A DNA stretch of 64,000 bases from Massospora cicadina. Lineage: Eukaryota; Entomophthoromycota; Entomophthoromycetes; Entomophthorales; Entomophthoraceae. Each line of letters begins with the position of its first letter. Position 1 is the first letter of the stretch. Location: contig JAKSZP010006737.1 of assembly GCA_022478985.1 (NCBI GenBank), forward strand, positions 62,001-126,000, written 5' to 3'. The notes beneath the pieces were generated by a model. The model ran no database searches. It saw only the letters and a program-made list of their open reading frames with translations, and was not told the DNA's origin. This document shows positions 9,787 to 21,998 of this stretch, in pieces. The translations under genes were made by a program, and so were the position numbers.

Positions 9787-11156
9787 TGTAAGTCCCGGGG
9801 AACGTCCCTTTGCTCTTGATTGGGCTCTCTTCCCATTCCCAAATAAAAAGACACTAAAGAGGATAACGGTACCCCTCGTTACTCAGGGTGATCTCACTCA
9901 TGTAGTAGACGAGCGATGGGTAACAGCTCTCCCACTTCAGATCCCACCCCCTGGTAACCACACTCACCTTGGCAGAACTGTTGCAGGGAATTATTAAAAT
10001 CTGCGCCGAGATTGCTAAATTAACTTTGGTCAGATCTAATTTGAGTGGCAATTTGGCCGATGGCCAAATTTCAAATGGCTGTAAAGGCATGAAGAATGAG
10101 ATATCAGTTGGATCACCTGATGGCTCCAATTTGCTCAATAAGCTGGTAGAACAAACATCGGGCATCATTGACAAGGTTTTAAAACCTTTTGTTGGTAATT
10201 TTTGTGTTGCAGCTGATGTGTTGCCATTGACAAAACGGACGATTCAGTGACTGAGCGCGGGCAGGTTGGGCATCCCAAACCTGTTCCCAACTAAATGGAC
10301 CCATCCCTATATGGGGTGGCCTTGGGGGATTCTCATCGCTTGTTGGGCCAAACACCATCATGCCAACTGTCAGAAATGTAGCTGAGCCCCAGTTTGGACG
10401 GTTGGGGTTGAACTGACAGAGACTTGGCCCATCGCTGAATTTTGTGATGTCAGTTCTCAAGGAACAAACCCGCCCATTCCTGAACAATTTGCTGGTTAGG
10501 TCAAAATTGCAGGACCCAATCCTGTCTTGTCACTACCCCAATTGACCACTACTTAATCAGTTTCACAAGCTCTGAGAAAATTGTTGGTCAATTTTCTTAC
10601 CTCTCTTTCAAATAAAATTTTACAAAAAAACTAAATTTATTTATTTTCTTACAACTGCATCCCTGATAGCATTCCTCTGGTGGCCCATCGTTCCGTTCAC
10701 TGGATGGGTTCTACCAGTATTCTTGGTCACTATGGCCCCCTCCATCATCAATTGGGTTCAGCGAGTCCAGTATTTTTGGCTCTATAACCCATGATAATTA
10801 CTTTCCATCAGCAATACACAGGGATCTTGTGGCCATATGCCCACCAATTGCAAGAGAGAATCCGCCTCCTTGTCACCCTGGTAGAGATGGCACCATATGC
10901 TGAGAATCTTGTTGAGACTATCTCAGTGATCCCACCCCCTGCAGCAAGGCCCCTTGGGTCAGGAGTGGGTTCAGTGTGGTTCATTATTGGATCATTTTCA
11001 CCATGTTGCTACATTAGCACTCCGTCATCTCCCACTGCCCAGCTCCATACCAAGTTGTTCAGTCAGCAATGCCTCTGGCATTCTGGCTTGCTTTTTGGGT
11101 GCTTACACATCCTGACTGGCAGACTGGTCTAAGCTTCTTCTGCCGTTTCCATGACA
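9787..11156 (+). repeat. 3' LTR of element C
   Basis: A 1370-bp copy of 3946-5315 with TG...CA ends. The U3 frame is open from the PPT into the LTR (9767-9997), then shifts near 9955. The stop at 10,248-10,250 (TGA) corresponds to CGA in the 5' LTR, a C-to-T change. Confidence 0.92.
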
Positions 11157-11684
11157 CTAAGAAAGCTAAAATAGGAACTGGAGTAGGCAAGAAACGATAG
11201 GTTTATTAGAATATAGTTATGAGGTATTCATAGGACCTTGAAGCTAAAAGTGGGATAGAAAAGGAAATTCAAATAGGCAGCTAGTGAGAACTAGGTAATA
11301 AATGCCTAGGGTAAGGGAAATCTTGGCATCAGTTGTCAATAGATAGATATATAAAAATTACTATTAACATAGAGGGGGGATTGGATTAGCCTCAGCATAA
11401 TTTGCTGGTCCATCCCAAATAATCAGATGACTGATTCTGCTTTAAAATGGTACCTTTCCATAAACCAAATTAAAATTGATTATTTTGACAAATTCATCTT
11501 TAGTTGCTGATGTCAAATTGAAGTTACTTAATTAGATTAATAGTTAAATATTATTGGGTTAATCCCCAATAATTCAAATTAGGCTCAACCCAAGTCAATG
11601 AGGAGCCTAATTTGGCATTTGCCAATAGGCAAGTCATGACCCCTAGAAGAGGATTCACCTAATAAAGGGTTACCCAACACTACC

Positions 11685-12061
11685 CTTGTCGTTGATTTGC
11701 TAGTAAATTTTAGTAAGTTATTGTGGTGAACATTATCAATTATCCTTGGCTCCATCATCAGTAATCAAGATACTAATTACTATTAGAAATTGTTCCCAAT
11801 ATCTCAGAGATAGTTTATACTTTGAAATAGCAACAGAATTAAATGGGAAACACAAATAAATCTTAATTATATTTTTAGTAATCTATCAAAAAGGCTCAAT
11901 TCTAGTGAACAAAGAGCACAACTCAGCAAGTTAATTAGTAATAACAAGTAATAATAATAGATGCATTGAAACTAGGTAATCAAATGTAGCTGTGCTCAAT
12001 TAACAAAAATCCCTTATCTCAGAAACTATAAGAGGAATTCATTCTGGTCAAAGCTCTAACT
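11685..12061 (-). repeat. D-family LTR copy 1, right fragment
   Basis: Continues the D LTR after the F solo LTR and its target duplication. It ends in a TCTGGTCAAAGCTCTAAC type terminus that matches the ends of D copies 2 and 3 (TCTGGTTAAAGTTCCAACA). Confidence 0.65.
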
Positions 12062-12355
12062 TATCATCTAACTTAACCAGATAGTATTCCTCCAGTGCAG
12101 CTCCTGTATCCTTAGTGGATAAAATATCATTGATGCAATGGCAGATAGGGTCTTGCACTACCCCACCTCCAAGAGGCATCAAAAACTCAGAGGTCAGGGC
12201 AAAGGTTATTGCCACATTTGCTAATCACAATAATATGGGTAAACGGGCAACATTATCACCTGAAAAACAATGGTGCAAAGCCACCTCCTAAAACCTAACA
12301 AAACCTCCAGCTAATTGAGCAGCACACTAACAAAAACCCCTGTAGTGAGCACCAA
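12062..12355 (-). other. Short internal region between D LTR copies 1 and 2
   Basis: 294 bp separate two D LTRs and hold no open reading frame of note. The right end (12,337-12,354) is the reverse complement of a tRNA primer site TGGTGCTCACTACAGGGG immediately next to the LTR, so the unit runs on the minus strand. The short interior between long LTRs is the structure of a non-autonomous miniature LTR element. Confidence 0.65.
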
Positions 12356-13630
12356 TGTTGCAAATTTTGCATCTGCTACATTAAAAACTCCACCAATATG
12401 CAGTCCAACATTATGAAGACTGTTGACCCTTTCTATTTCACCCTCACAGGATACCTTTTAAACAAGTATGCATCCAGATATTCTTATACTCAGCAGACCA
12501 ACAAAGTTACCTTGTATGATCAACCCTCTGGGAGTACACAGCAACTCTGAACCTTCATTGGCAAGCTCCCTCATGGTTAATCCCCATCAGTTCCTCATTG
12601 TGGTGGCTGGTTGGGCAAGTCCAAGTAGGGTTTCCTTGTAGCTCAAGGTATTGGAGTTGATAGCGCTGACCGCTTTTTAGGTGCACTCAACCAGATATAA
12701 CCTTGGGTCTTCAGCCACCCTTACAGACACAACAATATGTTTTATAATAAAAAATAGTTGAGAAAAAAGATCTTTATTAGGAGGGAATTTAACGTATTTA
12801 TACTTAGGTGCTTTCACTGGCAATCTAATGCCGTTTAATAACAATTATCAGAATTTACTGCTGGAAACCAACCCTATCATCAGCATCATTTGCTGACAAC
12901 CATTCCTTTATAATCTTTTCAATTGATTTAAGAATATTAATTAGATTCAATCCTTAACATCAATTGCCACTTAATTATAGTAAATCTTTAATCTAAATTA
13001 TCTAATATACCATCAGCCTTAATCACCAGTAATGTTAAAATCTAGTTAACAAGAAGGCAATTGTATGCCTTCTTATCAAAAATCTTGGCATCAAGCGTCA
13101 GAAATATGATTTTCCTCAGAATCAGTTTTCAGTAAATTCTAAACTCTTTATCTGATTATTCTTGGCATCATTCACCAGTAAACACAACTCCTAGGCATCA
13201 AATGGCAATTAAATGATTCACTTGTTGAAAATCCACATCATTAATTACTGGTAGCATTTGTTGGTTTATCCTCATCATTACTTGTTAATAACATTGATAA
13301 TAAATTTTAAAAAATATCAATCTATCCTTAACATTAATTGCTGGTAGATCAAAAATTTTTTTTGCTAATGGGGATTGTCCCCAATACTTCATAAATGGCT
13401 GTAACTTAAATAGCTCAACCTAATCAAATGGGGAGCACAAAATGAAACCTAACATGATTTCTTATTTTATAAAAAAATAGCTCAACTTTTTAAGAGTTGA
13501 GGAGCACAAATTGGTAACTTTATCATTAATAATAGTATTAAACTATGCAATTAATTGAAACTACCCCTGACTAATCAAAACCCCTAATTCAGATATTATA
13601 AGAAGAATTCATCTGGTTAAAATTCTAATA
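12356..13630 (-). repeat. D-family LTR copy 2 (1275 bp)
   Basis: Begins TGTTGCAAATT on the plus strand and ends CTAATA (CTAACA in other copies). It contains many degenerate repeats of a TTGGCATCAATTGCTGGTAAT-like block and no coding potential. It is shared by two adjacent units, giving an LTR-interior-LTR-interior-LTR array. Confidence 0.75.
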
Positions 13631-13809
13631 TATCCTCCACTTGTCAGATGATATTCCTCCAGCGTGACTCCACACTTAGTGGGCCAAGATCACCTCAGCG
13701 CCCCTCCTCCATAAGCGCCAGGATAAACCCAGTTTCTTTTACCACCTCCTAACCATACCTCTAACTACTTGAGAAACACACTAACAGAGCCCCCTATAGT
13801 GAGAACCAA
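13631..13809 (-). other. Short internal region between D LTR copies 2 and 3
   Basis: Only 179 bp. Minus-strand features: a primer-site complement at 13,790-13,808 beside LTR copy 3 and a purine tract (complement of TATCCTCCACTTG, 13,631-13,643) beside LTR copy 2. Both are where a minus-strand LTR element needs them. No gene is present. Confidence 0.65.
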
Positions 13810-14893
13810 TGTTGCAAATTATAGTTATGCTGCATCAGAAACTCTGTTAGTGTTACAGGCCAAACAATATTAAGACTGCTGTCCCTTGCTGTTTTGTCTT
13901 CATAGGCTACCTTTCACTACAGATTGACAGGCAACCCACTAACCTAGCAGACCAACAACTTCGCTTTGGAGCAGTTAAACCTTTGGGAGGCAACAGCTAG
14001 CCCTACACATCTCTGAGTGATTCTCAGTTCTGTCATATCATTCCCCTCAGGGCTAATCCCCATTAGTATCTCATTGCTGGTGGCCAATTGTCCAAGTTCC
14101 TGAGGGTTCTCCCTGTAGCCATATGTTGGGGTTGATAGTGCTGACCAATACTTGGTGCATTTATCCAGCACCTAATCTTGGAAATCTTCAGCCTAGCTCC
14201 ACCACTGGCCATCCTCTGGCTACCAAAAAATATAAAAGAGTATTAGATAAAAAGATTTTTATTAAGAGAGAATTTAAGGTATTTATACATAGGCAACTTC
14301 TGACAATCTAATGCCTACCACCAACAATTTTTCACCATCAATAGCCAGAACTAATAACATTGCTATTTATTGCTGGCAACCATAACCAAAAATTCTCACA
14401 AAAGATCACCAATATTAACCTGATTCACCTTTAGCATCAAACACCAGTTCAACATAATAAATTCTTAATCCAATCTATTAACATCCTTGGCCTTAATTGC
14501 TGGTAATTCTGAACCCTAAGCGATGAAATGACAAACACATGCATGCCATTGGAAACTTTAGCATCAATTGTTGGCAATATAATTAATCTTGGCATGAGTT
14601 GCCAGTCAATACCAAAATAGTATAATCTGATTATCCTCATCATCAGTCACTAGTAATCCTAGGAACTCTGATCTTGTTACCCTTTCCATCAGCTGCCAGT
14701 AATCACAGACTCCTAGATGTCAAATGGCAATTAAATTTATCACCTATAGAGAAACCACAGAATTAATTTGCTGGCAACATTCATTGATTTATTCTTGGCA
14801 TTGATTTGCTGGTAATCTTAAATAAATTAATAATATAAACTTTATCGATCATCCTTAGCTATATTGCTTGTAATCAAAGTATTTATTTAACTG

Positions 14894-14924
14894 AGGTAAG
14901 CTGACCAGGGGACAGACATTACCG
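14894..14924 (-). promoter_or_regulatory. Conserved LINE 3' tail (reverse-transcriptase recognition candidate)
   Basis: On the minus strand the block GGTAATGTCTGTCCCCTGG continues to TTACCT, nearly identical to 58,011-58,041 and closely similar to 57,717-57,743. GGTAA and TTACC can pair as a short stem. In stringent LINEs the RT recognises the 3' tail of its RNA; that role is inferred here from the sharing between elements. Confidence 0.6.
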
Positions 14925-15159
14925 AATATATGTGAAACTAAGAGAATAACTAAGATATAAAAAATTGGGCACCCCAGGGTACTCAAGTTACCCCTGTTGC
15001 CAGCGGGACTGCCAGGTATGGGGGGTTGGTGCACTACTCTGAGGGGGTTTCCCCTGCTATGGAGCAGGTGTGTAGGAAAGGGTCTGTGTGGAGGAACCAG
15101 AGTGGAAACCATGATTCTATGAGCGCTTTTTGTCTTGGTCTCATATATCAATAGAGCCA

Positions 15160-18100
15160 GGCTTGGAAGTTCTCTAGTAAGTGGACATGGAATCTGTTAA
15201 TAATTTCATGAATGGTTGGGACTGTGCCCTTGAACGCATCTAATTCAATTGTGTGTATTGTCCACATTGCAATGGGTATTATTAGGGAGCGGAGGGTAGA
15301 TGGGATTGGTGACTCGATCTGGAGCGCGAAGATACTCTTTGATATTGAGAATTCCTGTTCGTTTTGATCTTGAGCAGGCGTGCGACTTCCTGCCATATAG
15401 CTTTGGTTGGGAGGCATGTTTCTAGGCGGTGATGTAGGGATCCCTCCCCTCCACATACTGCACATGTTTTGTGGAGGGAGTTGGAGCGGTCCGCCATCCT
15501 ATAGGTCCTTCTTAAACAGCGCCAGACGTTTGCTCTTATCCTTGGTTGTAGGAGTGGGTGGTGTGTCATTTTCCACATTGCTTTCTGTGTGGTTAAATCA
15601 TAGGGAATGTCCAGCATATCTAGGTATTCTATCCTAGCTATGCTTGGGGTTGTTGCGAGCATATCCCTCTGGGGGTGGTTTTCTGGGTTTCTTAATTTTA
15701 ATTGGGGCTGGGTCGTCCCCATCCATGTATAGTACCCATGTTCTCTATGGTCCATCCCATATGGCGGATAGTTCAGAGGATACGTTTGAAATGAGGGGAG
15801 GTTCCATGCGGACCCGTTGCAGTAGGGTGCTTGGCAAGGTATGAAAGTAGTCTGGGTGGACTATGTGGGTTGGTTAATTTGAGCGCCTGTGCAAAGTTAG
15901 TCCTTGCTGCTCTTGACCAATGTTGTTGTGGGAGGTCTGGAGCAAGGATTTCCTTTATCCAGGTACCTAGGATGTGATTGGAATGGCTCTAAAAATCTAT
16001 TAGTCCCATGCCTCCGCTTAGGTGTAGGCCAAATAGTGTTTCCATCCGTATAGGAGGGTGAGAGCCAAGCCACAGCCAGCCCTGGATAAGCGCGCGAATT
16101 GAGGTTATAAAGGTAGGTGAGAAGGCTATCGCATGGGCCTGGGACCACAGTATTGGGAGGATAAGCGAGTTAGCAGCTTTAACTCGTCCTGTTAGTCCTG
16201 GGGTTCTTCCCTTGAGGGAGGCGACGCGTTTGGATACCCGTTGTAACAGGTTACTTTCCATTGTCTCATTAGCATATCCCCCTGATTCTAGCCAGATTCC
16301 AAGGTGTTGGACAGGAGTGGTGGTGGGAGGTGTTGCAAAGGGTAAAATAATTGGGTTTTTTCTTCGAGTGTTGGTGTGAGGTTCTGATGTTGTGGCCCAA
16401 TTGTTTGTGTATTTGCCTAAGAGGATGATTTCTGTCTTCCTTTTGTTGAGTGATGCATTGCTCACCTTAGAGTATTTCTCTAGAGTGTGTTCCAGCTGTC
16501 GGGCATCTTCATTGTTTGCTATACCTGCTACGCAGTCATCTGCAAAGGCCAGTATCTTGACTGTTGGTTGTCCTTGTGCGGTTATCCCCATGAGACGTGA
16601 GCCAGTTAGTCGGAGGAGTGGGTCAAAGCTGAAATTGTATAGCAGTGGGCTGAAAGGATCCCCTTGTTTGAGCCCTCTGTGTGGTTTGATATTGTTTGTT
16701 AGGAATCCAGGGCCGCATACAGCCATGGTTGCAGATTCTGTTAGGAGCATCGCCCATTTTATGAACCTTGGTGGGAGTTTGAAGGCATGTAGACATTCTT
16801 TTTGGTATGGCCAGCTAACACGGTCATACGCTTTTTCCTGATCCAAGAAGACCAGGGCATCAGTTGCTTTGGATTGGCAAATGTTTGCAACAGGGTGTAT
16901 GTTGTTCCAGATTGAACGCCCTGGTATAAACCCAAACTGGTTGGGTGATAGGATGTTAGATGCAATTGCGCCTAATCTAGCTGCTAGAGTTTTTGTTAGA
17001 ATTTTTGTGTCAGTGTTGGAGAGTACAATTGGGCGCCACTTGGCCAGGTCCAACTTGTCACCCTTTTTATACAAGGTTATAACGTAGGATTCATGGCCTC
17101 CTGGTAATAGGCATGTTTCCAACAAACTTTGGTTCATTGACGCCAATAGGAGGGGGCAATTTGTTGAAAATATTTTTTGTAAAATTTGTATGGTATTCCA
17201 TCAGGCCCTGGGCATTTCCTACGTGGTGCACCGCGAATTGTTTCCCAAAGCTCCTCCCATGTGATAAGGGATAGTATATTGTAATTTGGTGGTGTACTTT
17301 GTATCTTGGCAGTTTGAATAAATTCTTTAATTTTTTGTGGATCTGTTGGCATATCACAATATAATTCAGTGTAATAGTGGTGTACTTCCGCCTTGACCTC
17401 CTCAGGGTCAGTTGCCACGGTGCCGTTGGTCTTGCGGACCTGTGTGCACGTGGGCTGGTTTCCACAGGAGTGGAATTGGCAGAAAAAGTATGTCAAACAG
17501 GTTTTGCCTTACTTTATGAACTTACCTTTGTTCAATACTTTGATTCTGTGTTGGTGTTCAGAGATGAGATTATCAAGTCAGGCTGAAATTTCTGCCCATT
17601 TGCATCCCCAATTAGGGCTGTAGCCAGATCTCAGAGTATTTATTTCCAGATGGTCTAGTTCTGCCAAGGTACGCTTGATTGTGGCTGTGTCCGCGGTGTA
17701 CTTGCGTGATGCAATATGTCAGGTTTTGTTGATTAAATCTTTCCTGAAATTTTCCCATGTTCCAATGGGATCCAAAGTGAATGAGGCTGTGAATTCTGGG
17801 TTTGTAGCCTTGTTTTCAACCCAGTCAGATATCTCAGGCAATCTTATATTTTCTGGGTGAAGCTTTCTCCAAGGCGACACCTGTGTGTGGGATTGGGTTG
17901 GCGCTAACTGCACCATAACTAATCAGTAATCAGAAAAATTGATCTTTTTTGTTGTAAATTTGGAGATTCTTGAGTGGTGGGATTGTGGGATGAGGATGTG
18001 GTCAATATGACTCATCGATATGAGCAGTCCCTCACATATGTTGGGTCTTGTCATATGGGGAAGGATTGGTGAATTGGGGGAAGAGCATCCTGTAAGCCAA

Positions 18101-18621
18101 GAGATGCCTTCATTGTGCAATATTCGATGTGTCCAGGTGGGTATCCCCTGGGATTAGGCCATCAATCTGTATTGGGGTTATCCCAGCAGTTGGAATCGCC
18201 TAACATGATGATATCTGGTGGGAGGGTGAGAGTAGAATTTTTTTCAAAAAAAATTTTCTCTCAGTTGCAGTGCACGGTGTGTAGATACATGATAATGAAA
18301 TTATTTTATCTTGGCATGTGATTGTTGCTACCAGGACTCGACTGTGCAAGTGTGATGATGAATTTGTAATTTTAAATTTTTTGTTGTTTTGGACTATCAC
18401 CCCACAGTGAGACGTCCATACTGATTGTGATGGTGCGACCCTGGTTGACCAGGATTCTTTTTCCCCTTGTAGGCATTGGGTTTCTTGGATGGCCAAGATG
18501 TCTACAAGAGGTTTTCACGGGAATGCCAGCTTTTTGGCTTGGGACATATAAGCCCTGGCTCCCGCGATATTTAACATCCCTATTGACACTGAGGTGCCCG
18601 CAGCGCCTCAGGAGCAGTTAG
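15160..18621 (-). pseudogene. LINE ORF2: endonuclease and reverse transcriptase
   Basis: The endonuclease part (18,620-17,930) shows DILAIQETQCLQG with the catalytic Glu, GVIV, SLSCIYTP, and late SHIDHILI and a degraded SDH box (SDY). The RT (17,260-15,990) shows GPDGIPYKFY, a fingers region PIVLSNTDTK, QEKAYDRVSW with the first catalytic Asp, GLKQGDPFSPLLYN and KILAFADDCVAG with the catalytic DD. The longest open segment is 385 codons (17,146-15,989). A CAVCGGEGSLHH...C motif lies at about 15,490-15,440. Frameshifts near 17,140 and elsewhere and stops in the endonuclease inactivate it. Function would be target-primed reverse transcription. Confidence 0.88.
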
Positions 18622-18721
18622 GACCCTCTGGTCCTATCCCACCACGGCTCATTTTGGCCATGCTCCGCATCTGTACTCCAACTCTTTCACTGCCATTGTT
18701 GGTTCCCTTGATCTGACCCAA

Positions 18722-19850
18722 TAATTCAAGGGAATTGCGGTTTTTTTGCATTTGCATCAACTTTTCCTGCACAGGTCTCATGTTGATTTGATGAGGGTTG
18801 TTGATTGGATTTTATATTTTTGAGGTTCAACTTTGTTGCATTGTGCACCACATTTTCACCCAAATTGCGGTTGCATTGTTCCTCAGTATGTGCATGACTG
18901 ATGACGCTTTGTGGCTCAGTCTGGTTACTGTGAAAATTTTTGACCTGGGCATATTGTTCTGATTGGTTGGTTCGGTGAATATCTGAAATATCCTCCTGAA
19001 TTTGTCCATGGTTAATGGCAGATTCCGCGTGTGCCGCCACTTCAGCCGCTGCTCTCTTGCAGGCTTTTTGTGCTGCTTTACGCTGTTTACTTGTAATTGG
19101 GTCTACAATGGAGTATAGTCCATCTTCACCCCAGCGGAATGGGCGGTGGCCATCAGTCATTTTGGCGAAGTTTTCATTATCTTTGTCCATAGCTTCTTCA
19201 CAAAAATCATTTTCCATTAAGCCCTCTTTTACAGGGCATGCATGTTCCTTGTGGCCCAGTGAGCCACAGTGGTTGCAAATGAGTGGTGCGCGTTCCGGTG
19301 TAACTTGGAATGCAGCTGACTGGCCCCTATCTGAGAAGTGAAATTCTGCTGCACGGGGAATTCTGGATAAATTCTCTTCCACTTCTGGGAAGGGGTTGAT
19401 TACAGCAATAGCTTTGCCCATGCACAGGTTGGGCATTAAGTGAAATTGCTGTAATTCGAGTTGTTGGATTTCTCCATAGGCCACAAGACCTTTGTGGAGC
19501 TCCTCCTCAATTACCTTATAAGGGAAGGTTGGTGGGGAGCGTTTCAAAGGAGATGAACAAAGGTTTCACTTTGTTCCATCTGGTGCGTGCAGTGCGCACA
19601 ATTTTTTGCCCTCAGGGAGGGCAATTTCCACGCAGATTTTTGCTGCAGCATTGGCTTCATCAGCTGTTTTGAAACCAATATCGATCCAGCTGCAGCCCAT
19701 GTTATTGGTGGCTACATACACCACTTGAGGGAAAAGTGAGGGCTGTGCCTCACACATATTCTCCCACAGGGTTGGTGACTCATCCCCAAGGAAGAGTCTG
19801 ATCCCATGTTCCACCTTTGACAAAGGTTGGTTGAGTTGAATGTACATGTA
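18722..19850 (-). pseudogene. LINE ORF1: nucleic-acid-binding protein with CCHC knuckle
   Basis: The segments 19,847-19,566 and 19,547-18,726 give a protein interrupted near 19,555. Residues CNHCGSLGHKEHAC (about 19,265-19,224) form a Cx2Cx4Hx4C zinc knuckle, preceded by a region resembling the RNA-recognition-like part of fungal LINE ORF1 proteins. A long polar C-terminal tail follows. It would bind LINE RNA in ribonucleoprotein particles. The architecture parallels ORF1 at 58.1-59.6 kb. Confidence 0.75.
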
Positions 19851-20419
19851 TTACGCATGCTTTACAGTAAATACCATAAACCCAGATGGTGTCAGAGTTT
19901 GCAATTTTTTACGGCTTGGGTTCCTGGTCACCCTCCAGGGCGTTTCTTGCCCTTAGTTGCACCGTTAAGTGCACCGCTTGCCATGATGCTCGCCCATGTT
20001 GTATTCTTTTTGTTATTAAAGTCGCCCATCTTTCCTGTGTATGATTATCCAAATTTGCTGTTCAAATCAAATCATAGTAACTAAAGTGATTGTTACAAGA
20101 AAAATCTTTTCTTGTAATCAAAGTAATAATTTATATTTAGAATTATCTACAATACTTTAAATATAGGCTGATATCCCAAAATAGCTTAACCTGATTGAAT
20201 GGGGAGAAAAAAAATCATACTTAATAATAATAATTTACTAATTTACAAAATAGCTTAACTCAAATGAACAAGGAGCACAACTTGGCAAGTTATTTAGTAA
20301 TAATAATCAATGTTAATAAAATCATTAAATCTAGGTAATGAATTGGCAGATGTTCCCATACAATAAATCCCTAATCTTGGAAACTATGGGAGGAATCCAT
20401 TCTGGTTAAAGTTCCAACA

Positions 20420-21995
20420 CAAGGTCTTTCTATTTTTCTAGAACCTTATTTGATAAAAAAAGTCTAATATTTACTTTGTATAATGAATTTTATATTATAA
20501 CTTTAGTTTTTATTCTTTTAAAACTAACAGAAGAAAACCTTACTCTTTTATAAAAAGATAATCACATTTAAAGAATAAAATTTTTTGATCATCATTTATA
20601 AACTAAAGCTTTATATCTATTTAGAAGTTCCATAATGAAATTTTTTTAGAAGGCTAAACTGCATCTCTAAAAATCAAAAGGTCATCAGTTCAACTTTGTT
20701 GTAATTAATCTGACCAGCCATAAATAATTCTAATTTATCTAATTAGTTTGTAGTTTGCTGATGTATATAAAGATGTTATGATCCCTTTTCTGCTATATTA
20801 ATCATTCATAGTATTAAGTTTCTATGGATCACCTTGCCCCCACATCCACATTTTCATATGTAATTAATAATTGGTAGTATTAATTTCCATTGATTAACTC
20901 ACTTTGACGCCATCAATATATGGTAGTTATTAGTTATGATTGATTTTTTTCTCTTTCAGTACAATTTTCAAATCAAGAATCAATTATCTTTCCCAGTGAC
21001 CCTGTTACTTACATCCTAATTATAATTTTATATTACCAACTTAATTGCCCTGCGCCAGTATAAAAATATTATAATAGGTTATTAAAATTTTTTAACCATG
21101 TTGGGACCATCTAGTACTAAAAAAATTTTTTTAACCATCCACTGTCCCAATGGTAATTGGATATTTCTACTGCGGAGTACATTTCTGTAACAATTGGTTT
21201 GACCTACTATCAGTTTATTTAAAATTTTATCTAGTACTATTTATAATTAATAACTAGATAAGGATCTGATAGGTTATTTAATTGCCTTGCCTTGTGGGCC
21301 CCAGTTTCTATAAAGAATGCCAGAGTTTTATTTAAGTTTATTGATTTGCCTCAGCGCCTTCATGTAAATAATTATGACACCAGACTGAGTTCTTATTCCC
21401 CACAGGTGCAACAACCTCTGCCTAATTTAATGATTACCTCAGCTTATGGACTTATAGATCATATCTGTTACTTATTCTACATAGAATAATCTATATCACC
21501 CCACGCTGGTATAAAGTAATTGGTAATAGGATATCTATCTTAATATGGCCATCCTCCAGAGTCTCGTTTTGCAATTGGTTGAATCCAACATATATGAAGT
21601 ACTCTAAGCCCAAGTCATTTTCTCCCTTATCCTAGCTTAAGATTACTCATCTAGGTTATAACTCTTAAGTCTGCTTAGTGACCATAAATTGCGTCAATAG
21701 ATGGTTTAGTGAGAAAAGGAGCATATCTAGGTGTTAGTGTCAATGGAAAGGGGATCTTTTTCCTATCATTTCTGGAGGAGCATAAAGCAAAGAAAGAGAG
21801 ACTTTAGCAATACACTAAGCCTTTGGTGATAGTAGATAATAAATCATGCTCTTCTTTATTTTATATAAAAACTCTCTTGTCATGCAGTTCTCTTTTTGAA
21901 AGTTTTCTAATGTTACACTCATCTAACAGTACCTTATATTTTGAGTAAAGTATTCTGTGCACATGAAATCTGATGCCTAAGCATCAATCTCAACA
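20420..21995 (+). other. AT-rich region ending in the 5' LTR of element G
   Basis: No protein-coding gene was recognised. The right end (CATCAATCTCAACA at 21,982-21,995) is followed after three bases by a primer-binding site, so it is the end of a plus-strand LTR. Its left boundary could not be fixed; TGTTATGATCCC at about 20,774 is one candidate. The region 20,420-20,770 is low in complexity and otherwise unexplained. Confidence 0.45.
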
Positions 21996-21998
21996 TTG

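Larger units (their letters stand above)
3946..11156 (+). mobile_element. Element C: complete 7.2 kb Ty3/Gypsy chromovirus
   Basis: Two 1370-bp LTRs (3946-5315 and 9787-11,156) begin TGTAAGTCC and end CCATGACA. A perfect 5-bp target duplication CTAAG flanks the element (3941-3945 and 11,157-11,161). The interior encodes, in order, a gag-like protein, aspartic protease, reverse transcriptase, RNase H, integrase, GPY/F module and chromodomain, then a polypurine tract. The LTRs differ at very roughly one base in ten by eye, so insertion is old, and pol carries stops and frameshifts. The sequence after the 5' LTR starts TAATTGACTAACC rather than the usual TGG of a tRNA primer site. Confidence 0.93.
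3854..11679. repeat. F-family solo LTR, split by element C
   Basis: The pieces 3854-3945 and 11,162-11,679 together form an LTR of about 610 bp that starts TGTCAGG and ends ACCCAACA. It is homologous to the separate F copy at 34,425-34,965, including the shared block GGGAGCAACTC near the start. It sits inside D LTR copy 1 with flanks TTATC (3849-3853) and CTACC (11,680-11,684), a 5-bp duplication with two transition differences. No internal region accompanies it, so it is a solo LTR. Confidence 0.7.
14882..20110 (-). mobile_element. Full-length LINE retrotransposon, minus strand
   Basis: A 5.2 kb non-LTR element flanked by perfect 15-bp duplications CTTGTAATCAAAGTA (14,867-14,881 and 20,111-20,125). 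On the minus strand it carries ORF1 with a CCHC knuckle, then ORF2 with an apurinic-type endonuclease, reverse transcriptase and a C-terminal Cys/His motif, then a 3' tail ending in TAAATAAATA-like repeats. No RNase H domain was recognised. Both ORFs are disrupted. The 3' tail (14,894-14,924) reappears in the SINE and ORF1-only LINE near 58 kb. Confidence 0.93.
13810..20419 (-). repeat. D-family LTR copy 3, interrupted by the LINE
   Basis: The LTR comprises 13,810-14,881 and 20,126-20,419 (about 1.37 kb) and ends AAAGTTCCAACA. The gap is filled exactly by a LINE with a 15-bp target duplication. The piece right of the LINE matches 13,340-13,630 of copy 2. Confidence 0.75.

Noticed and set aside
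16392..16841. Plus-strand 149-codon frame
   Set aside because: Shadow of the LINE reverse transcriptase on the opposite strand.
20651..20704. tRNA-like stretch GGTCATCAGTTCAACT with an anticodon-arm-like sequence before it
   Set aside because: The T-stem and acceptor stem do not pair and no A-box lies at the right distance; at most a tRNA relic.
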